Part shown: positions 45,376-56,300 of the stretch, piece after piece
Layout: each line of letters starts with the position of its first letter
Position numbering within the stretch: position 1 is the first letter of the stretch
Assembly (NCBI RefSeq): GCF_029407905.1
Contig: NC_073628.1
Span: 48,133,501-48,197,500 of the forward strand
Length of the DNA stretch: 64,000 nucleotides
Source: Bubalus kerabau
Lineage: Eukaryota; Chordata; Mammalia; Artiodactyla; Bovidae
Direction of reading: 5' to 3'
Notes under the pieces: model-generated
What the model saw: the letters and a program-made list of their open reading frames with translations, nothing else
Database searches by the model: none
What the model was told of the DNA's origin: nothing
Made by a program: the position numbers and the translations under genes

Positions 45376-46009
45376 GAGCCTTTTCATACTGTTCATGGGG
45401 TTCTCAGAGGGACAGATCATATTTTTGGGGGGCTTCAAAACAACTGCAGATGGTGACTGCAGCCATGAAATTGAAACACGTTTGCTCCTTGGAAGAAAAA
45501 TTATGACCAACCAAGATGCATATTAAAAAGTAGAGACATTACTTTGCAAAAAAAGGTATGTCTAGTTAAAGTTATGTTTTTCCAGTAGTCATGTATGGAT
45601 GTGAGAGTTGGACCATAAATAAAGCTGAGTGCTGAAGAACTGATGCTTTTGAACTGTGGTATTGGAAAAGACTCTTGAGAGTCCCTTGGACATTAAAGAA
45701 ATCCAACCAGTCCATCCTAAAGGAAATCAATCCTGAATATTCATTGGAAGGACTGATGTTGAAACTGAAACTCCAATACTTTGGCCACCTGATGCAAAGA
45801 AGTGACTCATTGGAAAAGACCCTGATGCTGGGAAATATTGAAGGTGGGAGGAGAAGGGGACAACAGATGGTTGGATAGCATCACTGACTCAATGGACATG
45901 AGTTTGAGTAAACTCTGGGAATTGGTGATGGACAGGGAGGCCTGGTGTGATGCAGTCCATGGGGTTGCAAAGAGTTAGACACAACTGAGCAACCGAACTG
46001 AACTGAACA
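45376..46009 (+). mobile_element. BovB 3' end with a short inverted 5' scrap
   Basis: Sense BovB 3' region from about 45418 (TTTTTGGGGGGCTTC) to a GAACT tail at 46009, with a broken frame. Immediately left, 45376-45407 matches BovB 5' UTR sequence in the opposite orientation (CATACTGTTCATGGGGTTCTC). The two pieces may be one insertion with an inverted 5' end, or separate. Inserted in the old L1. Confidence 0.85.
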
Positions 46010-46024
46010 GTAGAGCATCTTTTT

Positions 46025-46238
46025 GTTGTTAAATCACTAAGTCCTGTCCAACTCTTTGAGACCCTATAGACTGTAGCCTGCCAGGCTCCTCTGTCCATGG
46101 GATTTCACAGGCAAGAATACTGGGGCTGGTTGTCATTCCATTCTCCAGGGGATCTTTCTGATACCAGGATTGAATCTGCATCTCCTTCATCTCCTACATT
46201 GGTAGTCAGATTCTTAACCACTGAGCCACCTGGGAAGT
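46025..46238 (-). mobile_element. Bov-tA SINE
   Basis: Reversed Bov-A unit and head ending CCACCTGGGAAG. L1 ORF2 resumes directly to the right. Confidence 0.9.
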
Positions 46239-46327
46239 ATTCTTTATGCAAAATCCTCAACAATCTAGTAAACCGAATCCATCAACACATTAAAAGAATC
46301 ATACATCATGAGTAAGTAGGATTTCAA

Positions 46328-46524
46328 GCTTCCCAGGTAGCACTAGAGGAAAAGAACCCGCTTAGATCCCTGGGTCCAGGAGATCCTCTGGAGGAGGAAA
46401 TGGTGACCTACACAACTATCTTTGCCTGGAGAATCCCATATACAGAGGAGCATAGCAGGTTATAGTCCATGGGGTTGCAAACAGTCAGACACAACTGAAG
46501 TGACTTAGCATGCACACATATATG
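46328..46524 (+). mobile_element. Bov-tA SINE, diverged
   Basis: Head GCTTCCCAGGTAGCAC with an internal gap, then a Bov-A unit and a short tail ending near CACACATATATG. Nested in old L1 ORF2. Confidence 0.87.
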
Positions 46525-46611
46525 CCTGAAATCAAAGCTGGTCTAAAATAAGAAAATTAACTAACATGACATCAACATAATAAAGGATAGAAAGCATATA
46601 AGCATCTCAAT

Positions 46612-48167
46612 TAGTTCAGTTCAGTTCAGTAGCTCAGTCGTGTCCGACTCTTTGTGACCCCATGGACTGTATCATGGGACTCCTGTCCATCATTAACTCC
46701 TGGAGCTTACTCAAATTCATGTCTATAGAGTCAGTGGTGCCATCCAACCATCTCTTCCTCTGTCATCCCCTTACCCTCCTGCCCTCAATCTTTCCCAGCA
46801 TCAGAGTCTTTTCACATGAGTCAGTTCTTCACATCAGGTGGTCAAAGTATTGGAGTTTCAGTTTCAACATCAGCCCTTCCAATGAGTATTCAGGACTGAT
46901 TTCCTTTAGGATGGACTGGATGGATTTCTTTGCAGTCCAAGGGACTCTCAAGAGTCTTCTCCAACACCACAGTTCAAAAGCATCAATTCTTTGACACTCA
47001 GCTTTCTTTATAGTCCAACTCTCACATCCATACGTGACTACTGGAAAAACCACAGGTTTGATTAGACAGATCTTTGTTGGCAAAGTAATGTCTATGCTCT
47101 TGTGAGTCCCTTGGACTGCAAGGAGATCCAACCAGTCCATCCTAAAGAAGATCAATCCTAGGTGTTCCTTGGTATGACAGATGTTGAAGCTGAAACTCCA
47201 ATACTTTGGTCACCTGATGCGGAGAGCTGACTCATTTGAAAAGACCCTGGTGCTGGGAAAGATTGAGGACAGGAGGAGAAGGGGATGACAGAGGATGAGA
47301 TGGTTGGATGGCATCACCGACTCAACGGACATGGGTTTGGGTGAACTCCAGGAGTTGGGGATGGGCAGGGAGGCCTGGCAGACTGCAGTTCATGGGGTTG
47401 CAAAGAGTCGGACAGGACTAAGTGACTGAACTGAACTGAGATGAGTGCAATTATGTGGTAGTTTGAACATTCTTTGGCATTGCCTTTCTTTGAGATTGGA
47501 ATGAAAACTGACCTTTTCCAGTCCTGTGGCCACTGCTGAGTTTTCCAAATTTGCTGGCATATTGAGTGTAGCACTTTCACAGCATCATCTTTTAGGATTT
47601 GAAATAACTCAACTGGAATTCCATCACCTCCACTAGCTTTGTTCATAGCGATGCTTTCTAAGGCCTGCTTGACTTCGCATTCCAGGATGTTTGGCTCTAT
47701 GGTGATCACACCATCTTCATTTTCTGGGTTCCGATGGTCTTTTTTGTATAGTTCTTCCATGTATTCTTGCCACCTCTTCTTAATATCTTCTTTTTCTGCT
47801 AGGTCCATACATTTCTGTCCTTTATTGTGCCCATCTTTGCATGAAATGTTCCCTTGGGATCTCTAATTTTCTTAAGGAGATCTCTAGTCTTTCCCATTCT
47901 ATTATTTTCCTCTATTTTTTTTTTTTTTTTTTTTTGCCTTGATCACTGAGGAAGACTTTCTTATCTCTCCTTGCTATTTGAAGCTCTGCATTCAAATGGG
48001 CATATATTTCCTTTTCTCCTTTGCCTTTAGCTTATCTTCCTTTCTCAGCTCTTGTAAGCCCTCTTCAGGCAACCATTTTGCCTTCTTGCATTTCTTTTTC
48101 TTGGGGATGGTCTTGATCACTGCCTCCTATACAATGTCACAAACCTCTGTCCATTGTTTTTCATATA
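46612..48167 (-). mobile_element. Rearranged BovB bounded by a perfect 23-bp TSD
   Basis: Three blocks between identical 23-bp repeats at 46589-46611 and 48168-48190. Block A (46612-47101): reversed BovB 3' end. Block B (47102-47437): sense BovB 3' end including the GAACT tail. Block C (47438-48167): reversed BovB upstream region encoding the endonuclease-RT linker and the first RT residues (GGDGIPVELFQILKDDAV, WKTQQWPQDWKRSVFIPI). The RT core between A and C is missing. The minus strand is open for 164 codons (47314-47808) across the C/B junction, a chimeric chance frame. A T21 run (47915-47935) lies in block C. Confidence 0.9.
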
Positions 48168-48572
48168 AGAAAGCATATAAGCATCTCAATGGATGAAGAA
48201 AAAACATTTTACATAATTAACATCCTTTCATGATATAGCTCTCAACAAAATAAGAATGGAAAAATGTACCTGAACACAATAAAGGTCATATATGAAAAGG
48301 CCACAGCAAACATGATACTCATTGATGAAAATATTAAACCTTTCCAGTTACATTCAGGAACAAAGATGCTCATTCTTGCCAAATCTGTTCAACAGACTAT
48401 TGAAAGACCTAGCCAGAAAAAATAGAGAAGGAAATGAAAACTCATTCAAATCAAAAAGAAAAAAATCAAACTTGTTCCTGTTTGCCATCAACAAGATTTA
48501 ACACATAGAGAACATTAAGGGCTCCATTTTAAAAAGGGGGAAAAAAAAACCCACTGTTAGATATTAGATAAA

Positions 48573-50260
48573 GGGGGTAGTCCCAACATAGCAAAGAAAT
48601 AGGACAGGGAGACTACTTTCTCCCCCACAAATTCATCAAAAGATCATTTGAATGCTGAGCAGCTTCCACAAAGCAATTTCTGAATGCTGGCGGAAGACAT
48701 CAGGCACCCGGAAAGGCAGCTCATTCTCTTCAAAAGGAGATAGGACAAAATATAAAAGACAAAAAGATAGAGAAAAGAAGGACAGAGACCCGTCCTGGGG
48801 AGGGAGTCTTGAAGGAGGAGAGGTTTCCAAACAGTAGGAAACCCTCTCACAGGAGGGTCTGTGGGAGTTTTGGAATCTCAGAGGGCAACATAACCCGTAG
48901 GAAAACAAAACAAAACAAAACAGAAAACAACCACAGAATATGCACTTAACTGCAACTCCCAGAGAAGCAGCCCAGAGGGTTGCATCTGCCACCAGCAAGC
49001 GGGGGCTGAACAGGGAGGTGCAGGCTGCATTGCTTAAGGTAAGGATCAGGCCTGAATGCCCTGAGGATAATCTGAGGGAGCTAACATGAGATAGCAACCC
49101 AAAGTGTGAGATAGCCAGAGAGAAGAAAAAAAAGAGAGAGAGAGAAATTTCCTGTGAAAGGCTCTAATGAGCAGCCTGGCCTACTCATAGAACAAAGGAC
49201 TGAGTGAATACCAGAGGAAAGCTAGCTAGCAGCAGACCAGCCCATCCCCCACTGGAGGCAGGGAGGCAGGTGGGCCACAGCCAGAGCCAGAAGGTGACGA
49301 GCAATCTCGGCCCCAGAGACATGAGCGGGCTCTCAGTTGCTAACCAAGACTTCTTGGGATCCTGGATGGTTGACATGCATCAGGAGGGTCACAGGCAGAG
49401 ATCAGCTCCCCAGAGGAGACACATGGCACACCTGAGACGGTGCTCCCACAGCAAACCCAGGAAACGAAGCTGCCAGGACCTGGGAGGTGATCACATGTCA
49501 GTGATATTTGTTTGCAGTGTTCCTCCCTTCCCACAGCACAACCGAACAAGTGCCTAAATAAGTGACCACCTTCGCCCCCTTGTGTCAGGGCAAAAATTAG
49601 ACACTGAAGAGACTTGCAAACAGAAGAAGCCAAAATAAACAAAGAAGAGAGAACTGCTCTGGAACTGACAGATTCAACAGGTTAAAACCCTGTAGTTAAC
49701 TGACTAAGAATTGGAGGGGGCCTATAGAACTGTGGTGTTGGAGAAGACTCTTGAGAGTCCCTTGGACTGCAAGGAGATCCAACCAGTCCACTCTGAAGGA
49801 GATCAGCCCTGGGATTTCTTTGGAAGGAATGATGCTAAAGCTGAAACTCCAGTACTTTGGCCACCTCATGCGAAGAGTTGACTCATTGGAAAGACTGATG
49901 CTGGGAGGGATTGGGGGCAGGAGGAGAAGGGGACGACAGAGGATGAGATGGCTGGATGGCATCACTGACTCGATGGACGTGAGTCTGAGTGAACTCTGGG
50001 AGTTGGTGATGGACAGGAAGGCCTGGTGTGCTGCGATTCATGGGGTCGCAAAGAGTCGGACAAGACTGAGCGACTGAACTGACTGACTGACTGACTGACT
50101 GACTGATAGACCTTGAGAAGTACAAGCTGTAACAAGGAACTATCTGAACTGAAAACACACTGGCCACAACAGCTCCAGAGAAATTTCTAGATATATTTTT
50201 ACTATTATCACTTTTTATTTTTTTTTAAGTTCTTTATTCCTCTTTCAATTTTCATTTTTT
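48573..50260 (+). mobile_element. Outer L1, 5' UTR part 1
   Basis: Begins with the L1 5' end pattern (GGGGGTAGTCCCAACATAGC, resembling GGGGGAGCCAAGATGG) and continues through the bovine L1 5' UTR: GGACAGGGAGACTAC, GCAAGCGGGGGCTG, CCTTGTGTCAGGGC, TTAAAACCCTGTAGTTAAC. This is the least AT-rich part of the window, as usual for an L1 promoter region. Not translated; the 117- and 153-residue frames are incidental. Interrupted by BovB, then by the inner L1 at about 50261; continues at 57561. Confidence 0.82.
49729..50105 (+). mobile_element. BovB 3' end nested in L1 5' UTR
   Basis: 5'-truncated sense BovB, low divergence, frame largely open (49751-50077, 108 codons: RVPWTARRSNQSTLKEISPG...). The tail has expanded into (ACTG)n at 50081-50105. 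The 5-bp word ATAGA at 49724-49728 and 50106-50110 is the short TSD; the L1 sequence (CTATAGACCTTGAG) is collinear across it. Confidence 0.92.
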
Positions 50261-50789
50261 AAGATGGTAGAGGAGTAGGTGACATGGAGTTCATCTCTCT
50301 CCACGGATACATCAGGAATACAGCTTCAGACACAGAAGTGTATGCAGAACACCAGCTGAGAGTCACAGATTCTAGTCTGGTCCTTCTCCTGTGTGTTCTT
50401 GCCTCCAATGTCCACAACTATCAGAACGAGTGCATTTTCTTTTGTGGGAGCTTTCAGTGACCTTTTATATATCCCATATACACAGAGTCTGCTTAGTTGA
50501 TTGTCTGGATTTAATCTGCACTAGAATCTGAGCTGCCCCCACAGCAGGTCCAGAGACCAGCACAGTGTTGGAGGGCATCCTAAGGAGGTGAGGTAGACTG
50601 TGACTCCCAGTGAGGGAAAGGACTCTGATAGCAGTGACTCAAGAAAAGCATTTACTATTCTTATTTTTGACTTGTTTTTTAGATTCTTTTGGATTTTTTC
50701 TTTTCCTTCCCCCCCACCCCACCGTTGTACTTGTCAATTTTATTGGCACTAAGAAATCCAATTATGCTTTTGCGGTTTTTTGTTTGTTT

Positions 50790-51770
50790 TCTTCTTCCTC
50801 ATTCACGTTTTTCATTGTTATAAACCTGTTCCTCTACTTTGGGCTTTTGCAGTTCTGTGGGGTTTTCCTTTTCTTTTCTCGCTCTCTTTTTTTTAAATTT
50901 TAATTTTCATTTTTTTTAAACTATTATTATTTTTCTACATTTATTTCTTTCTTTTCCTACTGTTCTTTTCCCCTTGCAGTTAATCTTTAAGATATATAAA
51001 TCTTCTTTATCTACCTTTATTTAATTTTGCATATCTATTCTTTCTCTCCTTTTCTCTCAACATATTTGTTAGTTTTATTTTCATTGATTTTTCTTTTTAA
51101 TTCCCCAATTGGTACTTTGCTTTAGTTTCGTTTTCCAGTGTGTGCTTTAATTAGTTTTGTTCTGGGAGGTACAGTTTTTGGTTTCCTTTGTTCTCCAGGT
51201 CAATCTATTGTGCTTAATTTTTGTTGGACTGTTTTGATTTTGATATGGGTGTATATGTATATGCGTATATTCAAACTTTCTATTGCTGTTATAAATCTCT
51301 GCCTCTACCTTGGACTTTTGCTGTTCTGTGGAGTTTTCTTGTTTTCCCCTTTACTCTTTCTTCTTCCATTTTTTTTCTCATTTCTCTTTTAATAATTTTA
51401 ATTTTTAAGCCTATTACATTTTCTCTACATTTATTCCCTTGTTTGCTTTTGCTATTGTTCTTTTCCCCATGCAGCTAATCTTTAATTTATATAAATATTC
51501 TTCATATACCTCTATTTAACTTTGCATATCTATTTTTTCTTTCTTTTCTTTATTTCCTTTCCTCTCAGCATATTTGCTAGTTTTGTTTTCATTGCTTTAT
51601 TCCCCACTTGGCACCTTGCTTTTGTTTTGTTTCCAATTTGTGCTTAAGTTAGTTTTGTTCTTAACTGGTGAATATAAGTTTTGATTTCCTTTGTTCATCA
51701 GACAATCTATTATATTTTTGTTGGACTGTTTTCACTTTACTCATGGATGTATATGTATATGTATGTACTC
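50790..51770 (+). repeat. Two tandem ~490-bp monomers in the inner L1 5' UTR
   Basis: Matching words recur about 470-500 bp apart: TTCTGTGGGGTTTTC (about 50852) and TTCTGTGGAGTTTTC (about 51324); TGTTCTTTTCCCC (about 50961) and TTGTTCTTTTCCCC (about 51455); GTTGGACTGTTTT (about 51222 and 51719) followed by GTATATGTATATG. The sequence is T-rich on the plus strand. Tandem 5' monomers in other mammalian L1 families carry promoter activity; that role here is inference. The hydrophobic open frames in it are compositional. Confidence 0.75.
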
Positions 51771-52111
51771 CATTATTTTAATTATATTTTGCCTGATTTT
51801 TTAAATGCCATTTTTCTGGGGTTCATCTTTGGTTTCTCATTTTGGGATATTTGTTTTACTCTCCCTTAATGCCATAACAAACCACCTGTGGAATCTTTGT
51901 TCCTGACCAGAGATCAAACCCTAAGCCTTTGGAGTGGGAGCATTGACTCCAAGACCCTAGACTAACAGAGAACTAACCCTAGGGGGTATCAAATAGTGAG
52001 AACTCACACAAAGGAAACCACCTGCATACAAGACCTGGCATCATCCAACCACCAGTAACACCCTGTGCGGGATGCCTCATCTAAACAACAAACAAAACGA
52101 AAATACAAACC

Positions 52112-52216
52112 TATATATATGCATTAGTATACTGTATTGGTGTTTTTCTTTCTGGCTTACTTCACTCTGTATAATCGGCTCCAGTTTCATTCACCTCATT
52201 AGATTAAAAAAAAAAA
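52112..52216 (-). mobile_element. Retroposed antisense L1 snippet with A-tail and 12-bp TSD
   Basis: About 90 bp identical in pattern to the reversed L1 ORF2 end/3' UTR (GGTGTTTTTCTTTCTGGC, CAGTTTCATTCACCTC), in the opposite orientation to the L1 it sits in, followed on the plus strand by an A run. It is enclosed by the 12-bp repeat AAAATACAAACC at 52100-52111 and 52217-52228. So an L1-antisense RNA ending in A was reverse transcribed and inserted here. Confidence 0.85.
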
Positions 52217-52470
52217 AAAATACAAACCCAATCATCAGCAGACAGGAATACCACCTCACTCAGCCTTGCCCATTAGAGAAAAAACAAACAAACAAAAACT
52301 CAGTATAAATCTCACCCTATACAAAGCTCATCACAAACCACTGCATCAACCATATGAGGGCAGAAACCATAGGAGGGAAGAAAGAATTCAACCTTCTTCC
52401 AGGAAAGAATTCAACTTTCCTTGAAGCCTGGGAAAAGGAGACCTCAAACACAGTATTTTTTTTTTTTTTA

Positions 52471-53329
52471 ATGAGAAGACATAGAAATACTGCACAAATG
52501 AAGGAACAAACTAGAAACACAGAAGTCCAAATAAATGAAGAGGAAATAGGAAAATTACCTGACAAATAATTCAGAATAATGACAGTAAAGATGATCAAGC
52601 ACCTTGAAAACAAAATGGAGAAAATGCAAGAATCAATTAACAAAGACCTAAAAGAATTAAAGAATAAGCATACAGAGGCAAACAACACAATTACTGAAAT
52701 TAAAAATACTCTAGAAGGAATCAATAGAAGAATATCTGAAGTAGAAGAATGAATTAGTGAGCTGGAATATAAAATGTTGGTAATAACTTCTGAAGAGCAG
52801 AATAAAGTAAAAAATAAAAAGGAAAATTGTTGAGGACAGTATCAGAGACCTCTGGTCCCAGAAGAAGAAGAGAAAAAGAAAGAGTATGAGAAAATTTTTG
52901 AAGAGAATATAGTTGAAAATTTCCCCAACATGGAAAAGGAAGTAGCCAATCAAGTCCAAGAAGCACAAGAGTCCCATACAGGATAAGCCCAAGGAGAAAC
53001 ACACCAAAACACATACAAATCAAAATAACAAAGACTACACACAAAGAAAGAATATTAAAAGCAGCAAGGGAGAAACAACAAGTAACATACATGGGAAATC
53101 CAATACACTTAACAGCTGATCTTTCAGAAGAAACTCTGCAGGCCAGAAGGGAATGGCAGGATATATTTAAAGTACTAAAAGGAAAAATTTACCACCAAGA
53201 TTACTGTAACCAGCAAGGATCTCACTCAAAACTGATGGAGAAATAAAAAGCTTTTCAGACAAGCAAAAGTTAAGAGAATTCAGTAGCACCAAACCAGCTT
53301 TACAACAAACATTAAAGGGACTTATATAG
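52471..53329 (+). pseudogene. Inner L1 ORF1 pseudogene
   Basis: L1 ORF1 normally makes an RNA-binding trimeric chaperone (coiled coil, RRM, C-terminal domain). The start is set at the ATG opening MRRHRNTAQMKEQTRN, the residues that begin the charged N-terminus. A stop at 52567-52569 falls after GKLPDK. The coiled-coil coding region follows (52600-52800), and the C-terminal region is readable in pieces, e.g. QARREWQD near 53140 and FSDKQKLREFSSTKPALQQTLKGL up to the TAG at 53327-53329 (allowing for frame changes). The total length, 859 nt, is not a multiple of three, so there are net frameshifts. Nonfunctional. Confidence 0.85.
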
Positions 53330-53387
53330 TAAAGAAATACAATAGAAGAAAAAAAGATCTAAAAGATCAACCCCCCAAAATTAGAAA

Positions 53388-56300
53388 ATGGCAATATATC
53401 AAGTAAATAGATTAACTGCTCCAACCAAAAGACATAGACTGGCTGAATGGATACAAAAAAAGACCCATATTTATGCTGTATACAAGAAACCCACTTCAGA
53501 CCTCAAGACACATAAACTGAAAGTGAGAGGATGTAAAAATATATTCCATGAAAATGGGAAGCAAAAGAAAGCTGGAGTAGCAATCCTCATATCAGACAAA
53601 ATAGACCTTAAAATAAAATAGATTGCAAGAGATAAGAAAGGACACTCCATAATGATCAAGGGATCAATCCGAGAGGAAGACATACAATTGTAAATATCTT
53701 TGCACCCAACATAGGAGAACCTCAGTACATAAGACAAACACAGACATAAAAGGAGAAATTGACAGTAACACAATAATAGTAGGAGACTTTAACATCCCAC
53801 TCACACCAATGGACAGATCATCAAAACAGAAAATTAATAAGGAAACACAAGTATTACATGATACATTAAGTGAGATGGATCTCATTGATATCTTCAGGAC
53901 ATTCCACCCAGATGCAAAAGAATACACCTTCTTTTCAAGTGCACAAGGAACATTCTCCAAGATAGACCATGTCTTGGGTCACAAATCAAACTTCAGTAAA
54001 TTTAAGAAAACTGCAATTGTATCAAGCATCTTCTCTGACCACAATGCTATGAGACTATATATATCAATTATAAGAAGAAGTAGCTGTAAAGAAAGCTGTA
54101 AAGCTGTAAGAAACACAAACACCTGGAGATTAAACAACACATTTCTAAATAACCAACAGGTTACTGAGGAAGTCAAAAGGGAAATCAAAGTTTCTAAAAA
54201 GAAATGACAATGAAAACACAACAACTCCAAAGCTATGGGATGCAGCAAAATCAGTTCTAAGAGGGAAGTTTGTAGCAATACAATCCTACCTCAAAAAAAC
54301 AAGAAAAACATCGTATAGACAACCTAACTTTACACCTAAAGCGGCTGAAAAAATAAGAAGAAAAAAAACCCAAAATTAGTAGAAGGAAAAAATCATAAAA
54401 ATCTGACCAGAAATAAATGAAAAAGAAATGAAAGAAACAATAGTAAAGATTAATAAAACCAAAGCCTGGTTCTTTGAGAATATAAACAAAATTGACAAAC
54501 CCTTAGCGAGACTCATCAAGAAAAAAAGAAAGAAAAAGATAAGAGTCAAATCAACAAAATTAGAAATGAAAAAGGAGAGGTTACAACAGACAATGTAGAA
54601 ATACAAAGAATTATAAGAGACTATTATGAATGACTATATGGCAATAAACTAGATAGCCTGGGAGAAATGGACAGATTCTCACAAAAGTTCAGTCTTCAAA
54701 GATGGAAACTTAAAGAAATAGAAATTATAAACAACCCAATTATAAGCACTGAAATTGTGATCAACAATCTCCTAAAAACAAAAGCTTATGAGCAGAGGGC
54801 TTCACAGGAGAATTCTATTAAACAATTAGGGAAGAACTAATGCCTATCCTTCTAAAAACTCGTTCAAAAAGTTGCAGAGGAAGGAACACTTCCAAATTCA
54901 TTCTACAGGGCCACCATCACCCTGATACCAAAACCAGACAAAGACAACACATAGAAAATAAAACTACAGGCCAATATAACTGATGAACATAGATGCAAAA
55001 ATCCTCAACAGAATTTTAGCAAACAGAATTCAGCAACACATCAAAAAGCTCACACACCATGATCAAGTTGGGTTTATTCCAGGGATGCAAGGATTCTTCA
55101 ATATACAGAAATAAATCAATGTAATGCACCATATTAACAAACTGAAAGATAAAAACCATATGATCATCTAAATAGATGCAGAAAAAGCCTTTGACAAAAT
55201 TAAGCACCTATGATTAAAACTCTTCAAAAACTGGGCACAGAAGGACTCCACCTCAACATGGTAAAGGCTGTATATAATAAGCCTACAGCAAACATTATTC
55301 TAAATGGTGAAAAACTGAAAGCATTACCCCTAAGATCAGTAGCAAGGCAAGGGTATCCACTTTCACCACTATTATTCAACATAGTTCTGGAAGTCCTAGC
55401 TACAGCAATCAGAGAATAAAAAGAAATAAAAGGAATCTAGATTAGAAAAGAAGCAGTAAAGCTCTCAGTTTGAAGATGACATGATACTGTACATAGAAAA
55501 CTCTAAGATAGTATCAGAAAATTACTAGAGTTAATCAGTGAATTTAGCATAGTTGCAGGATACAAAATCAATATACAGAAATCACTTGCATTTCTACATA
55601 CCAACAATGAAAAATAAGAAAGAGAAATTAAGTAATTAAGGAATCCCATTCACCTTTGCAACAAAAAGAATTAAACATCTAGTAAAAAACTTACCTAAGG
55701 AGACAAAAGAACTGTACACAGAAAATCATAAGACACTAATGAAAGAAATCAAAGATGACATAAAGAGAAAGATATTCCATGTTCCTGGATAGGAAGAATC
55801 AATATTGTGAATATGGCTATACTGCCGAATGCAATCTACAGATTTAATGTGATCCCTATCATATTGCCAATGGCATTTTTCACAGAACTAGACAAAAAAT
55901 TTCACAATTCATATGGAAACACAAAAGACCCCGAAGAGTTAAAGCAGTCTTGAGAAAGAAAAAATGGAGCAGCAGGAACCAAGCTTCCTGACTTCAGGTT
56001 ATACTACAAAGCTACAGTCATCAAGACAGTATGGTACTGGCACAAGAAAAGAAATCTAGACTAATGGAACAAGACAAAAAGCCCAGAAATAAACCCATGC
56101 CCCTATGGGTACCTTATTTTTTTTTTACAAAGGAGGCAAGAATATACAATGGGGCAAAGACAGCCTCTTCAATAAATGGTGCTGGGAAAACTGGACAGCT
56201 CCATGTAAAAGAATGAAATTAGAACATTTCCTAACACCTTACACAAAGATAAACTCAAAATGGATTAAAGACCTAAATGTAAGACCAGAAACTATAAAAC

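Larger units (their letters stand above)
44790..48572 (+). repeat. Old L1 (inter-ORF and ORF2), host of several insertions
   Basis: Sense L1 pieces: inter-ORF and ORF2 endonuclease start at 44790-45375 (e.g. TTAATTTACATTAAATGTAAAT, GAAGGACATTGTATAATGATG), RT pieces at 46239-46327 and 46525-46611, resuming at 48168-48572. Between them lie BovB, two Bov-tA and a rearranged BovB; part of ORF2 between endonuclease and RT is missing. The RT active-site position near 48482 reads F-A-I-N, not F-A-D-D. The 3' part is cut by the outer L1 at about 48573. Confidence 0.7.

Noticed and set aside
48636..49557. 117- and 153-residue frames in the comparatively GC-rich stretch
   Set aside because: The stretch matches the L1 5' UTR pattern; the frames overlap on opposite strands and show no domain.
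50610..51478. Hydrophobic Phe/Leu-rich open frames resembling membrane proteins
   Set aside because: They lie in the T-rich tandem 5' UTR monomers of an L1; hydrophobicity follows from TTT/CTT codons.
52317..53092. Minus-strand 98-135 residue membrane-like frames
   Set aside because: Antisense of the Lys/Glu/Asn-rich L1 ORF1; AAA and GAA codons read as Phe on the other strand.
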